Assembly: GCA_045629285.1 (NCBI GenBank)
Contig: JAZQQY010000035.1
Location: forward strand, 186,001 to 250,000
Reading direction: 5' to 3'
Length of the DNA stretch: 64,000 bases
From: UBA1723 sp045629285
Lineage (GTDB): Bacteria; Bacteroidota; Bacteroidia; Bacteroidales; Paludibacteraceae
Shown: piece by piece, positions 34,726 through 45,018 of the stretch
Numbering within the stretch: position 1 is the stretch's first letter
How the letters are laid out: each line of letters opens with the position of its first letter
Position numbers and translations under genes: made by a program
Notes under the pieces: generated by a model
Databases searched by the model: none
What the model saw: the letters and a program-made list of their open reading frames with translations, nothing else
Told to the model about the DNA's origin: nothing

Positions 34726-35505
34726 TTACTTGTCAGCGTTCTCCTTGAAATACAAATCCATTGCCTCAGCCATAGATTTTGCCTTCTCGTTTGGAGCAGC
34801 TACGTGAACTGTCAAACCTGCCTCCTCTGCTGCCTTAACAGCAGTCGGGCCGAAACATCCAATCTTGACGTCGCCCTGCTGGAAGTTAGGGAAATTCTTG
34901 AACAATGATGTGATTCCAGATGGACTGAAGAACACAAACATGTCGTATTTGAAATCAGGATCCTGAGTGAAATCTGTACTTACAGTACGGTACATCACTG
35001 CTTTTGTATGAGGGATATCATTCTGATCCATTACAGAAACGATATCATTCTTATGATCTTCCTGAATCGACTTGTTCTCGTCGTATACGTCAGAAACAAC
35101 TACCAAATACTTTTCTGACTGATGTTTCTTGATAACTTCTACCAAGCCGTTAACAGAACCGTCTTCTGAAAAGAAAATTTTACGCTTTCTGTAAGCAACA
35201 TATTTCTGGATATACTGTGAAAGATTCTCTGATGTGAAGAAATACTTCATCGTTTCAGGAATGTTGATTTTCATTTCTCCACAGATTCTGAAGAAATTAT
35301 CAACTGCTGTTCTTGCAGTGAAAACAATAGCAGTGTGGTCAAGGATATCTACCTTTTGTGCACGAAACTCTTTTGTCGCAACACCCTCAACCCTGATAAA
35401 AGGTCTAAAGTCAATCTGTACTCCATACTTAGACTCAAGATCAAAATATGGTGACTTCTCAGTTGCTGGTTTTGGTTGAGACACCAAAATCTTCTTCACC
35501 TTCAT
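34726..35505 (-). CDS. hemD: Uroporphyrinogen-III synthase
   Basis: Cyclises hydroxymethylbilane to uroporphyrinogen III in tetrapyrrole synthesis. The 259-residue product has the two-domain HemD pattern: KILVSQPKPATEKSPY at the start, AIVFTARTAVDNFF in the hinge region, and FVFFSPSGITSLF with IGCFGPTAVKAAEEAG near the end. The family is poorly conserved, but this order and the DUF4271 neighbour upstream, a standard pair in Bacteroidota, support the call. Confidence 0.9.
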   Translation of the reverse strand: MKVKKILVSQPKPATEKSPYFDLESKYGVQIDFRPFIRVEGVATKEFRAQKVDILDHTAIVFTARTAVDNFFRICGEMKINIPETMKYFFTSENLSQYIQKYVAYRKRKIFFSEDGSVNGLVEVIKKHQSEKYLVVVSDVYDENKSIQEDHKNDIVSVMDQNDIPHTKAVMYRTVSTDFTQDPDFKYDMFVFFSPSGITSLFKNFPNFQQGDVKIGCFGPTAVKAAEEAGLTVHVAAPNEKAKSMAEAMDLYFKENADK

Positions 35506-35551
35506 GTCAAATAAATATTTTTCTATATGTGCAATTTATTACAACTCGTTT

Positions 35552-36826
35552 TTACAATCTCGGTAATAGCCCTAGTACGAAGAATAACGCAACGGGTATC
35601 ACTTCAAGCGTGCAAAGATACAAAATCAAATAAAAAATCGACGTGATTCCTCTCAAAAAATTAACAATTACCTTGAAATTGAAGGCCAAAATCGCTACTC
35701 CGACGATAAAAATACCCAAATAAACGAAAAAATGACGGTATGTCTCTGGAGCAAAACTAAGTCCTAAAACCGACGGTACAAGCATCAATCCCGCCTGTCG
35801 GACCATCACCATAAAGGCTTGCGACATACTCGCAACATTTGCGCCTTCAAAGTAGATATACTCTAGCAATGCGAGCATTATCTTCTTGCCGACTATAAAT
35901 ACGGTGACTGCTAAAAAGAATATCCAACATCCGGAAATAGGGACACTGTTTGCCAAAAAAAGATAAAGGGAAAGTGTGATGACGCCTAATACTGACAAGA
36001 AAAATTTGTATTTTGAATTCTGTAGCCACTGGAATCCGAAAATACTTCCATCGGTATTGGGTTTGATAAACGAAAGCCACTCCGACAAAATAGCTTTCTT
36101 TCTATCTCTGATTATAATGACGTATGCGATGAAAAGAACTAACAATATCGGATGATACCACCACATGTTGCCTACTGTTTCGGGCTTCTCTTTTCCGTCG
36201 ATAGAGATGATTTCTCTTTTTATTACCGGTTTTTCGACAGGAATGAACGCGATGCTATCACTTGCTAACGAATCATTGGCAAGTGTATCATTTTGGGCGA
36301 TAAGACTATCTTTTGCAACCGGAGTAACATCAGCAACAACGACTTCTTCTTTCTCAGCTGGTTTTCTTGTAGTGTCCTTTGGCACAACAGTTTTTGCTTC
36401 AAACTGCAATGCATTCAGATCAATATTCTTTGCCGCGACGGGAGTCTCCTTTACTTCAGGTTTATGTTCCGTAGGTTTAACTTCTGCCACCTTTGCTTCT
36501 GCTGGTCTTTCTGCAAACTTCAATGCATCCAATGTTTTCTTGGACACATACTTATATTTAGCAGTAGGAACCGCCTCTGTCTGCTCTTGAACATTCGTCA
36601 CAGGGGCAGGTGTCTCATCCTCAGGCGGAAAATAAGCCTCAGGAATCGGGCGATCGTCATACGGAATTTCCTCGACAGGTTTGGATTCAGCTGCCGATTC
36701 TTCAGTTTTCACAGTCTCGACAGGAGCCGGTGTTGCCATTTCCTGCAACTGGTTGTCCTGTGAGCCAACAGACTGATCGACATTCGCAACCTGTGTAGTA
36801 TCTTGTCTTCTACTTCTTCTTCCCAT
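35552..36826 (-). CDS. DUF4271 membrane protein with long acidic N-terminal region
   Basis: A 424-residue protein. Residues 1-~205 are a disordered Pro/Ala/Glu/Val/Thr-rich region with no hydrophobic segment until about 212. The rest has about six to seven transmembrane helices and the DUF4271 pattern (WWYHPILLVLFIAYVIII, then LEYIYFEGANVASMSQ and FYLILYLCTLEVIPV). The function is unknown. The gene is conserved next to hemD in this phylum, hinting at haem or envelope physiology. It lies 46 bases upstream of hemD. Confidence 0.85.
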   Translation of the reverse strand: MGRRSRRQDTTQVANVDQSVGSQDNQLQEMATPAPVETVKTEESAAESKPVEEIPYDDRPIPEAYFPPEDETPAPVTNVQEQTEAVPTAKYKYVSKKTLDALKFAERPAEAKVAEVKPTEHKPEVKETPVAAKNIDLNALQFEAKTVVPKDTTRKPAEKEEVVVADVTPVAKDSLIAQNDTLANDSLASDSIAFIPVEKPVIKREIISIDGKEKPETVGNMWWYHPILLVLFIAYVIIIRDRKKAILSEWLSFIKPNTDGSIFGFQWLQNSKYKFFLSVLGVITLSLYLFLANSVPISGCWIFFLAVTVFIVGKKIMLALLEYIYFEGANVASMSQAFMVMVRQAGLMLVPSVLGLSFAPETYRHFFVYLGIFIVGVAILAFNFKVIVNFLRGITSIFYLILYLCTLEVIPVALFFVLGLLPRL

Positions 36827-36861
36827 AATCTAAACTCATTCTCTATGCCGACTGGCAAACG

Positions 36862-37281
36862 TTAGGCGAATTCAACTGTTGCATGACGCTTTGTAGGTTC
36901 GATCTCCTTGATTGTCAACGTAACGACATCGTCAGGCATGAAATCGTCGACAAGTTGTGGCCACTCCATGAATACATATTCTCCTGAATAGAAATAGTCG
37001 GCAAGGCCAAGATCAATTGCCTCCTGCTGATTCTTCACACGATAGAAATCGAAATGGAATACTCGGCAACCAGTTCCTTCGTATTCATTGACGATTGCAA
37101 AAGTCGGGCTTGTCACCTCTTCATCCACACCAAGCGACTTACACAATGATTTGATCATTGTCGTCTTTCCGGCTCCCATCTCTCCAATGAAACGTATGAT
37201 CTTTCGTCCACCGAACGCTTTGATGATTTCTTCTGCTGCTGATTCTATCTCGTCTAGCGTATATTCAAATTCTGCCTTCAT
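36862..37281 (-). CDS. tsaE: tRNA threonylcarbamoyladenosine ATPase TsaE
   Basis: An ATPase that resets the TsaBD complex making t6A37 in ANN-decoding tRNAs. The 139-residue product has Walker A (GEMGAGKTT), SPTFAIVNEY, and FHFDFYRV with the downstream EWPQ. It lies 19 bases after the PgpH-like gene. Confidence 0.94.
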   Translation of the reverse strand: MKAEFEYTLDEIESAAEEIIKAFGGRKIIRFIGEMGAGKTTMIKSLCKSLGVDEEVTSPTFAIVNEYEGTGCRVFHFDFYRVKNQQEAIDLGLADYFYSGEYVFMEWPQLVDDFMPDDVVTLTIKEIEPTKRHATVEFA

Positions 37282-37300
37282 CTCTCTTACATCTTACATT

Positions 37301-39373
37301 TTACTTCTTCAATTCAGGATAGCTGACTCTCGTATGATAGATTGTCTTCAACTTCTCTATCAATTTTGCCTTGATCTGCTCTATATTTCTGAATGTCAAC
37401 GGTGCATCCTTGAACGCTCCGTCTGCAATCTGAGAATCGATTATCTTGGAAACGAGATTTGTGATACTCTCGTCAGTATACTCCTTCAAACTTCTTGATG
37501 CAGCCTCTACAGCATCACACATCATAAGGATAGCCATCTCCCTTGAGAACGGACGTGGACCTGGATATGTGAACTTATTGATGTCGACCGGAGTCTCAGG
37601 ATGTTTATTGCAAGCCTTGATATAAAAATACTTTGCCTGACTTGCTCCGTGATGAGTACGGATGAAATCCTGGATTTTCTCAGGCAAACCGTTAGCCTTG
37701 GCCAAACGCAATCCGTTGGCAACGTGGTCGATGATGATACGTGCACTGCTCTCTTCGTCGTCTAAAGCATCATGAGGATTGACGCCACTCTGGTTTTCAG
37801 TAAAGAAAACAGGATTATCCATCTTTCCTATATCGTGATACAATGCGCCTGTCCTGACCAACATCGGATTTGCACCGACCTCTCTTGCGGCCGCATCGGC
37901 AAGATTAGCAACCTGCATCGAATGTTGGAAACTACCTGGAGCCACCTCAGAAAACTGTAGCAACAAAGGATTGTTAGTGTTTGCCAACTCCACCAATGTC
38001 ACATCCGAAACATAGTTGAATGTCTTTTCTATTATATAGATGAGCGGATATGCAAAAAGCAACAGCAATGCATTCAACACAAACGGCACAATCTCCTGAA
38101 TCAAGTCGACCGCTTCAATTCTTTCCCACTTAGACGTATAAATAAGTGTTGAGCCGACATACAAACAAATGTAGGCGGCACAAATTATTATTGCCGTCTT
38201 CACCAGCTGTGATCGTTCGTACATATCTTTCAAAATACAGATTGTAAGCATACCGATCACCACTTGCATCAAAAGGAATTCCACGCCTTCATGCACTATG
38301 AACGAACAGATCAACACCGTAGTGTTATGCATGAACAATGCCGTTCGTGTGTCGAAGAAGGTCGCTATCACAATAGGCAAAATAGCGTACGGGATCAAGT
38401 GAACCAAGTCGGGATAGTATCGCACGATGAATGATGTCAAACCACATAGCGAAAGAATCATCAGAAGCATGAACACGACATTGCGTCGCTCCTGAATAAA
38501 CTTTGTACGGAACAGAATCAAATAAAGGAAGAATGTCAATAGCGAAATAGACACGATGATAATCTGACCGATCTTCACCAAATATCTGTTGGAAGAATCT
38601 CCTTCACCATTCTCAATAGCACGTTCAAGGCTGGTAAGTTTACTATATACCTTATCTGTGATCTTGTCTCCCTTACCTACGATTTTCTCTCCTTCCTTTA
38701 CCGTACCGATGGTTGTAATCAAATTCTTCTTAATCAAATCCTGACGAGCCAACTCACTGATTTTCTCGTCATAAATGAGATTAACAGAAAGCATTCTGTC
38801 GATATCGTAATTACTCAAAATTTCCTTATCCAAAGAAGACGGTGCCTTTTTCAAGATATATTCGTAAGCCGATTTCGGAGTGTAGACTTGGTTCAAAGAC
38901 ATCTCCACGAAAGCATTTGCATCGTCGCCCTTGATACGGATAGTCTTGAAACTGTCTTTGAACCTATCGAAATCATCGACATCCATAATACCTTTCTGAT
39001 AGATGTTGAAAAGCTGACTCTTGATATACTTGGTATAGGCATCCGAGACATCGCCGGCTTTAGTTTTCTGGTTCAACTTCGAAATCGCCTTTTCTCTGCC
39101 TGTATCCGAAATAGTGAAATAAGGCTGGAACAATTTCTTTACGATACTGTCACTCTCCTCTTTTATCTCACTTTCAAGTTTATAAACGGTGAAAGGGAAA
39201 GGAGCCGTAAGAGCCTCTTTATTCCAGATTCCATCCTTTTCAAACTTATACTCAAATTTGGCCGCAGTCGGGAAAATCGAAATGATAATCACTCCGACGA
39301 CAATAAACAAAATCGCAACGATAAAGCGTTGGTTTCTCGTTAGACCATCTAATTTTTCTTTTATCGAACCCAT
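37301..39373 (-). CDS. 7TM-HD c-di-AMP phosphodiesterase-like protein (PgpH-like)
   Basis: A 690-residue membrane protein. The ATG at 39373 (MGSIKEK) is preferred over an upstream TTG. One N-terminal transmembrane helix, a large extracytoplasmic domain (about 45-265), seven transmembrane helices and a C-terminal HD domain (HSMQVANLADAAA, LYHDIGK at about residue 510, THHGASQ, and MCDAVEAASRS) give the PgpH order. In Firmicutes such proteins hydrolyse c-di-AMP. The same activity is likely but not shown here. The HD residues appear complete. Confidence 0.88.
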   Translation of the reverse strand: MGSIKEKLDGLTRNQRFIVAILFIVVGVIIISIFPTAAKFEYKFEKDGIWNKEALTAPFPFTVYKLESEIKEESDSIVKKLFQPYFTISDTGREKAISKLNQKTKAGDVSDAYTKYIKSQLFNIYQKGIMDVDDFDRFKDSFKTIRIKGDDANAFVEMSLNQVYTPKSAYEYILKKAPSSLDKEILSNYDIDRMLSVNLIYDEKISELARQDLIKKNLITTIGTVKEGEKIVGKGDKITDKVYSKLTSLERAIENGEGDSSNRYLVKIGQIIIVSISLLTFFLYLILFRTKFIQERRNVVFMLLMILSLCGLTSFIVRYYPDLVHLIPYAILPIVIATFFDTRTALFMHNTTVLICSFIVHEGVEFLLMQVVIGMLTICILKDMYERSQLVKTAIIICAAYICLYVGSTLIYTSKWERIEAVDLIQEIVPFVLNALLLLFAYPLIYIIEKTFNYVSDVTLVELANTNNPLLLQFSEVAPGSFQHSMQVANLADAAAREVGANPMLVRTGALYHDIGKMDNPVFFTENQSGVNPHDALDDEESSARIIIDHVANGLRLAKANGLPEKIQDFIRTHHGASQAKYFYIKACNKHPETPVDINKFTYPGPRPFSREMAILMMCDAVEAASRSLKEYTDESITNLVSKIIDSQIADGAFKDAPLTFRNIEQIKAKLIEKLKTIYHTRVSYPELKK

Positions 39374-39411
39374 AATCAACAATTTTTATGAGACATATCG
39401 ATACCTATTTC

Positions 39412-40359
39412 TTACTTGCGAATGAATAAAGAGATTGTAGTCGACGTCGACTCGCCATTCTTAAGTGTGACTGCCGCATCATGACACTCCAACTCATACA
39501 TCGCAGTATTTTTGTCCAAAGTATGATAGCAATAGACCTCACCTACAGAGTGTTCCTCTGTCGGAGTGAAGCCGACCGCGCTTCCATCCACAATTTTAGA
39601 AATAGGGAACGTCATGACCAAAGTATCACCCAATCGTTCGTTGACACTAGCAATGACACCTGAATTCATATCCATGTGGAATTTACCGGAATGAACCTGA
39701 CCATCACCACCCCATCCTATCTCCGGAGCGACTGAATCCTTTGCCATCTCCTCTGGACAAAATGTGTAATAGTCATCGACATATTTACCCATAGCCTTCT
39801 TCTCAAACGGATGAGTTGGGCCATCGATCATTTTCAACTTACCGTATATTCTAATTTCATTCTCACCAGCCACTCTGACGATGTTCCACAAATCGACGGT
39901 AGTTTCGCCCTCACCATGATAAGTGGCCTCGACAGTACAATCCAAGCCTTTGAAGTTGAATTCGAATGTCTTCTTCAAACTTAGTTTGCTGACTTCCGAA
40001 ACACAACCTTGAATAACAAGTCTGGACTCTGATTGTTCTACGACCTCAAATTTGCCGAACGACACGTAAGGGTCTGGCGGCCAGTTGATTGGCGAGTTAC
40101 GTCGCTCCATATTGATAGTTTGACGCTTCCACCATTGAGTCTGTGGGCCGATCCACACCTCCTGACCATAATATTGCACGAAATCAGTGAATGCATCCGG
40201 AATGACGTCCGATTCCACAGACTCCTGAAGAAGGAAGTTATCCGACTTGATCATGTTTTCTCCACCCTCACGTCCGAAGAATACAAGTCGACCGCCGACA
40301 TTAAGATTAATCAATGCCTCGAATCCATCAGATTTCAATTTTACGATACGTTCACTCAT
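39412..40359 (-). CDS. DUF4380-like protein, galactose-mutarotase-type beta fold
   Basis: A 315-residue cytosolic protein without a signal peptide. It begins with SDGFEALINLNVGGRLVFFG and contains QYYGQEVWIGPQTQWW and VDLWNIVRVAGEN, then EIGWGGDGQVHSGKF. The pattern fits DUF4380 proteins, which have a supersandwich fold like aldose epimerases. No catalytic His/Glu pair can be assigned with confidence, so an activity on carbohydrate is only a suggestion. It is divergent from purT. Confidence 0.65.
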   Translation of the reverse strand: MSERIVKLKSDGFEALINLNVGGRLVFFGREGGENMIKSDNFLLQESVESDVIPDAFTDFVQYYGQEVWIGPQTQWWKRQTINMERRNSPINWPPDPYVSFGKFEVVEQSESRLVIQGCVSEVSKLSLKKTFEFNFKGLDCTVEATYHGEGETTVDLWNIVRVAGENEIRIYGKLKMIDGPTHPFEKKAMGKYVDDYYTFCPEEMAKDSVAPEIGWGGDGQVHSGKFHMDMNSGVIASVNERLGDTLVMTFPISKIVDGSAVGFTPTEEHSVGEVYCYHTLDKNTAMYELECHDAAVTLKNGESTSTTISLFIRK

Positions 40360-40584
40360 TTTCAGTACAAATTAGGATATACAATCTGCAAAAATACTAA
40401 AAATCTTATAAATTAAGGATTTTTAACGATGAAATACTAATTATGTTGGGTTCCGGGCATTGTGCGTTTACAATCACTTTATTTTCGCTGCGTCAAATTT
40501 CAAAATTTCAATTTACAGATGGGCTTTTCATAACAATTTGAAAGTAAATCTATCAACAATGTATATTTAAATTTGAGTTTCACT

Positions 40585-40614
40585 TCTGTAGATGCTATGA
40601 ATTTTGTAATTTTG
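40585..40614 (+). promoter_or_regulatory. Probable promoter of purT
   Basis: TAATTTTG at 40607-40614 matches the -7 element. The -33 region reads TTCTG about 19 bases upstream, a weak match. Confidence 0.5.
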
Positions 40615-40640
40615 CATGAAAACAAATTCATTAACTGCTT

Positions 40641-41822
40641 ATGACAACAATTGGAACATCAAAGTCTGGAGTTCGCAAAAAAGCGCTTATCTGCGGAGCC
40701 GGAGAATTAGGCAAGGAGGTTGTAATCGAGCTTCAACGCTTGGGCGTTGAGGTGGTCGCTGTCGACAGATACGACAATGCACCAGCCATGCAGGTGGCTC
40801 ACCGCTCTTATACTATTTCAATGCTCGACGGCGCTAAACTTCGTGAGGTCATTGAAAAGGAGAAGCCAGACTATATCATCCCTGAGGTGGAGAGTATCGC
40901 CACTACTACCCTTCTTGAGCTTGAGAAGGAGGGCTTCAATGTAGTGCCGACAGCACGTGCGACTTACCTCACAATGAACAGAGAGGGTATCCGCCGTTTG
41001 GCAGCTGAAGAGCTTGGTGTTCCAACTTCAAAATACAGATTTGCCGAGACAAAGGAGGAGTTCCACAAGGCTGTTGCCGAAATCGGAATCCCTTGTGTCG
41101 TTAAGCCAATCATGAGTAGTTCAGGTCACGGACAGAGCGTAATCAAGTGTGAGAGCGACGTCGAGAAGGCTTGGACAATCTCTCAGGAGGGTGGTCGTGC
41201 CGGAGCCGGCAAGGTTATCGTTGAGGGATTCGTCGATTTCGACTACGAGATCACATTGCTTACAGTCAGACACATCGGCGGAACAAGTTTCTTGAAGCCG
41301 ATCGGTCACCGTCAGGAGGAGGGCGACTACCAGGAGAGCTGGCAGCCTCAGGCTATGACAGGTGCTGCGTTGTCGAAGGCAAAGGATATCGCAGAAAAGG
41401 TCACTGCTGCACTAGGCGGTTACGGTATCTTCGGAGTCGAGTTGTTCGTTAAGGGCGACGAGGTTATCTTCAGCGAGGTTTCACCACGTCCACACGACAC
41501 AGGTATGGTGACAATGATCTCTCAGGATTTATCTGAGTTTGCACTGCACGTAAGAGCTATCCTTGGTTTGCCTATTCCTAACATCGCATTTCACGGACCA
41601 TCGGCATCAAAGGCAGTCGTAGTAAGAGGCGACAGCAACCACGTGACTTTCTCAGGAATAGAAAACGTACTTTCATTGCCTGACACTCAGATCCGTATCT
41701 TCGGTAAACCAGAGGTTCACGGAAAGCGTCGTATGGCGGTAATCTTGGCTCGTGGCGAGAATATCGAGGAGGCAAAGGAGAAGACATTCACTGCCTACAA
41801 CAACTTGACTGTCGAACTATAA
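40641..41822 (+). CDS. purT: Formate-dependent phosphoribosylglycinamide formyltransferase
   Basis: Uses formate and ATP to formylate GAR in purine synthesis, bypassing the folate-dependent PurN. The 393-residue ATP-grasp enzyme shows the glycine-rich start (ALICGAGELGKEVVIELQR), the ATP-grasp loop (VVKPIMSSSGHGQSVIK), VDFDYEITLL, and the metal-binding EVSPRPHDTGMVT. Normal length. lysA follows after 40 bases and may share its transcript. Confidence 0.95.
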   Translation: MTTIGTSKSGVRKKALICGAGELGKEVVIELQRLGVEVVAVDRYDNAPAMQVAHRSYTISMLDGAKLREVIEKEKPDYIIPEVESIATTTLLELEKEGFNVVPTARATYLTMNREGIRRLAAEELGVPTSKYRFAETKEEFHKAVAEIGIPCVVKPIMSSSGHGQSVIKCESDVEKAWTISQEGGRAGAGKVIVEGFVDFDYEITLLTVRHIGGTSFLKPIGHRQEEGDYQESWQPQAMTGAALSKAKDIAEKVTAALGGYGIFGVELFVKGDEVIFSEVSPRPHDTGMVTMISQDLSEFALHVRAILGLPIPNIAFHGPSASKAVVVRGDSNHVTFSGIENVLSLPDTQIRIFGKPEVHGKRRMAVILARGENIEEAKEKTFTAYNNLTVEL

Positions 41823-41862
41823 CTTGTAAAAAATAATCACATTAAATAATAGCAAAAAAGAA

Positions 41863-43014
41863 ATGGCAAATTTTCCAATTGAAAAGCTTAGAAAAATAGA
41901 GACTCCGTTCTACTATTACGATGTAGAGCTTTTGAAGGCCACATTGAACGAATTGAAATCAGAAGCTGACAAATACGGTTTTCTTCCTCACTATGCTGTA
42001 AAGGCAAACGCTAACGAGAAGGTGTTGGCAATCATCGCTGCTACAGGTATCGGTGCAGACTGTGTGAGTGGAAATGAGGTGTTGGCTTGTGTCAAGGCTG
42101 GTTTCCCAGCAGACAAGATCGTGTTTGCAGGTGTTGGCAAGACAGACAAGGAGATCAACGCTGCTCTTGACGCAAACATCTTCTGCTTCAACGCAGAGAG
42201 TATTCCTGAGCTAGAGGTGATCAACGAGTTGGCAGCAAAGAAGAATAAGGTTGCACACGTTGAGCTACGTGTTAATCCAAACGTGGACGCTCACACTCAC
42301 AGCTATATCACAACTGGTTTGAACGAGAACAAGTTCGGATTCAGCATGGACGACCTTGAGAAGGTTGTCGACATGATCGCTAAGATGAAGAACGTTGAAC
42401 TTATCGGTCTACACTTCCACATCGGCAGCCAGATTACTGACCTTGGTTGCTTCGAGCCACTAAGCGAGAGAATCAACGCATTGCAGGATCAGCTAGAGGC
42501 TAAGGGTGTTAAGTTGCAGAATATCAACGTCGGTGGTGGTCTAGGTATCGACTATGAGAATCCTGACGGCAATCCAATTCCTGACTTCAAGAAGTACTTC
42601 GAGATCTATAACAAGTGCTTGAAACTTCGTCCAGGTCAGAAGCTTCACTGCGAGCCAGGTCGTAGCGTGGTTGCTCAGTGCGGTAGCCTAATCACAAAGG
42701 TCACATACGTTAAGAAGGGTAAAGAGAAGCAGTTTGCTATCGTCGACGCTGGTATGACAGACTTGATCCGTCCGGCTCTATATCAGGCTTACCACAAGAT
42801 CGAGAACATCACATCATCTAAGCCAGCTGAGAAGTACGACGTAGTTGGTCCGATTTGTGAGTCGAGCGACGTCTTCCAGAAGGATTGCTCAATCGCTGCT
42901 GCAGAGAGAGGTGATTTGTTGGCTCTTCGTTCAGCAGGTGCTTACGGCGAGATCATGGCTAGCCGCTATAATCTTCGTGAGTTGCCAAAGGGTTACTTGT
43001 CGACAGAAATCTAA
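41863..43014 (+). CDS. lysA: Diaminopimelate decarboxylase
   Basis: A PLP enzyme that makes L-lysine from meso-diaminopimelate. The 383-residue product has the PLP Lys47 (HYAVKANANEK), the HIGSQI motif, the glycine loop NVGGGLGIDY, EPGRSVV and CESSDVF. It ends at a strong terminator and lies 40 bases after purT. Confidence 0.95.
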   Translation: MANFPIEKLRKIETPFYYYDVELLKATLNELKSEADKYGFLPHYAVKANANEKVLAIIAATGIGADCVSGNEVLACVKAGFPADKIVFAGVGKTDKEINAALDANIFCFNAESIPELEVINELAAKKNKVAHVELRVNPNVDAHTHSYITTGLNENKFGFSMDDLEKVVDMIAKMKNVELIGLHFHIGSQITDLGCFEPLSERINALQDQLEAKGVKLQNINVGGGLGIDYENPDGNPIPDFKKYFEIYNKCLKLRPGQKLHCEPGRSVVAQCGSLITKVTYVKKGKEKQFAIVDAGMTDLIRPALYQAYHKIENITSSKPAEKYDVVGPICESSDVFQKDCSIAAAERGDLLALRSAGAYGEIMASRYNLRELPKGYLSTEI

Positions 43015-43035
43015 GACAATGCATAATGCATAATT

Positions 43036-43070
43036 AAAGCGTGATTCGGAAAACCGGATCACGCTTTTTT
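43036..43070 (+). terminator. Terminator of lysA
   Basis: A 14-bp stem with one G-T pair (AAAGCGTGATTCGG with its partner ending at 43067) around an AAAA loop, followed by T residues. Confidence 0.88.
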
Positions 43071-43087
43071 ATGTTTGAGCCAATCTA

Positions 43088-44875
43088 TCAGACTCCCATC
43101 TGAGTCTTGGCAATCTTCTCGATATTCAAGCTTCGTGCCGACGCATCAAAGATCTTGCGGTAGACACCATCCATTGCGTAGCACTCTTCATGAGTACCAT
43201 GCTCCATCACCCTACCCTTTTCCAACGAGTAGATCATCTCGGAGTCGATAATCTGCGACAAGCTGTGTGAGATGATGATCACAGTACGATTCTCCTTTAT
43301 CGCGTCGATACTGTTCTTGATCTGCTCAGTAGCGATAGCGTCAAGGCTGGCAGTCGGCTCATCCAAGAAAATGATCGGTGGATTCTTGATGAACATTCTG
43401 GCGATAGCGACACGCTGCTGCTGTCCACCCGAAAGTTCAGTCGCCTTAGTCTTGAAGCCATCAGGAAGCGCGATCACCTGGTCGTAAAGGAAGGCCTTCT
43501 TAGCAGCTTCCATCACCTCCTCATCAGTCGCGTCGACATTACCATAACGGATATTCTCCTCGATAGTTCCGTCGAAAATATGATTCTTCTGAAGCACGAG
43601 TCCGATATTGTCGCGAAGATACTGTGTATCCCAATCCTTCAGATTGACTCCATCAAGCAAAACCTCTCCGCAATCAGGCTCATAGAATTTATCCAATAGA
43701 TTGATAATCGTACTCTTACCTGCGCCGGAAAGTCCTACCAAAGCAGAGATCTTGCCACTATCGATCTTCATATTTATATTATGAAGTGCTTTTGTTCCAT
43801 TAGGATAAGTGAAGTCGACATTACGCAACTCAAGCTCTCCCTTGATCTTTTCCGGGCGGTACTTGCCACTCTGCTCAGTCTCCTCATCTGAAGCATCAAG
43901 AATTTCAAAGAAACCATTCGCATAGATCAACGCATCATTGAAATCATCGTAGATTCTATGAAGCTGACGAGTAGGCGCAGTCACATTATTGAAAAGCATG
44001 ATGTGGTACATGATCGCACCGATAGTCATCTTGCCACTCAAAACCAAGAATGCAGTCAGAATAATAATGATGACGACGCCGATCTGCTCCACAAAGGTTT
44101 TCAAACCTTCGAAAGCAAAACTTGTCTGACGCGTCTTCAGCTGGTTTTCAGTGATATTCTTCTGAAGATCAAGCTGTTTCTTACCTTCAATCTGCTCACG
44201 ATTGAACGACTTGATGACGGTGATACTCTCAAGGATAGTCATGATACCGTGACTCTTAGCCTCACGGAAATCCTTATGCTGCGTACGCCAACCCTTCAGT
44301 TTACTCGCCTGCAAATAAGTGATATAAAAATAGATTGGCACAATAATAAGAGCGACGGTGCCGACATAGACATTCTGCTTGAACATCAACACCAAGGCAA
44401 GCACCGCACTGAAAAGCAACGGAAGAATATCAATGAAGAAATTCTGGACAATACGAGTCAGGCTCTCCACTCCACGGTCGATACGGGTCTGCAACTTACC
44501 AGGCTCATTACCGCCTTTAGTAAAGAAAGCAAGACGATAAGTCAGCACCTTCTCGATCACACTTTGAGCCAAATCCTGAGTGATGCAGATACGCAGTTTC
44601 TGACCGAAAAATTTCTGACCATACTGCACAAGGATGATCATCAATTCCTTACCAAGCAAGACAGATGAAATCAAAATCAAGATGTTGACACCCTCAGCCA
44701 GACCTTTACCCTTTACCACAAGGTCGTTGATGGAGTCGACAGTATAGTTTAGTACAATCGCGTTGACCTGAGCCATGAGAGAGCCGATCAACGTAAGAAG
44801 CAAAGTGGCAAAAACCAACCATTTATAAGGTTTAACGTAAACCGAAATTCTTTTGAATACTTCTAACACAGACAT
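43088..44875 (-). CDS. ABC exporter with fused membrane and ATPase domains
   Basis: A 595-residue half-transporter of the MsbA/multidrug type. Six transmembrane helices (about 15-300) are followed by a nucleotide-binding domain with Walker A GLSGAGKST (about 378-386), the LSGGQQQR signature (about 480), Walker B IIFLDEPTASLD and the switch His in IIISHSLS. It would act as a homodimer in the inner membrane; the substrate (lipid, peptide or drug) is not evident. A -7-like TATTTTTG (complement of 44900-44907) lies upstream. It is convergent with lysA. Confidence 0.92.
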   Translation of the reverse strand: MSVLEVFKRISVYVKPYKWLVFATLLLTLIGSLMAQVNAIVLNYTVDSINDLVVKGKGLAEGVNILILISSVLLGKELMIILVQYGQKFFGQKLRICITQDLAQSVIEKVLTYRLAFFTKGGNEPGKLQTRIDRGVESLTRIVQNFFIDILPLLFSAVLALVLMFKQNVYVGTVALIIVPIYFYITYLQASKLKGWRTQHKDFREAKSHGIMTILESITVIKSFNREQIEGKKQLDLQKNITENQLKTRQTSFAFEGLKTFVEQIGVVIIIILTAFLVLSGKMTIGAIMYHIMLFNNVTAPTRQLHRIYDDFNDALIYANGFFEILDASDEETEQSGKYRPEKIKGELELRNVDFTYPNGTKALHNINMKIDSGKISALVGLSGAGKSTIINLLDKFYEPDCGEVLLDGVNLKDWDTQYLRDNIGLVLQKNHIFDGTIEENIRYGNVDATDEEVMEAAKKAFLYDQVIALPDGFKTKATELSGGQQQRVAIARMFIKNPPIIFLDEPTASLDAIATEQIKNSIDAIKENRTVIIISHSLSQIIDSEMIYSLEKGRVMEHGTHEECYAMDGVYRKIFDASARSLNIEKIAKTQMGV

Positions 44876-45018
44876 GTTTATAGTGCTTAAATGTTGTCAC
44901 AAAAATACTAATAAATTCAACAAGTCAGCAATCTTCTTGCAACTTCTGCACAACGATAGGAAAAGAATACCAAAACAATTAGGAAACCAGTATTATTAAA
45001 GAATTACTCCGTTTGATG

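Noticed and set aside
43958..44668. A 236-codon plus-strand frame opposite the ABC exporter gene
   Set aside because: It lies fully within the membrane domain of the exporter on the opposite strand and has no family match in its pattern.
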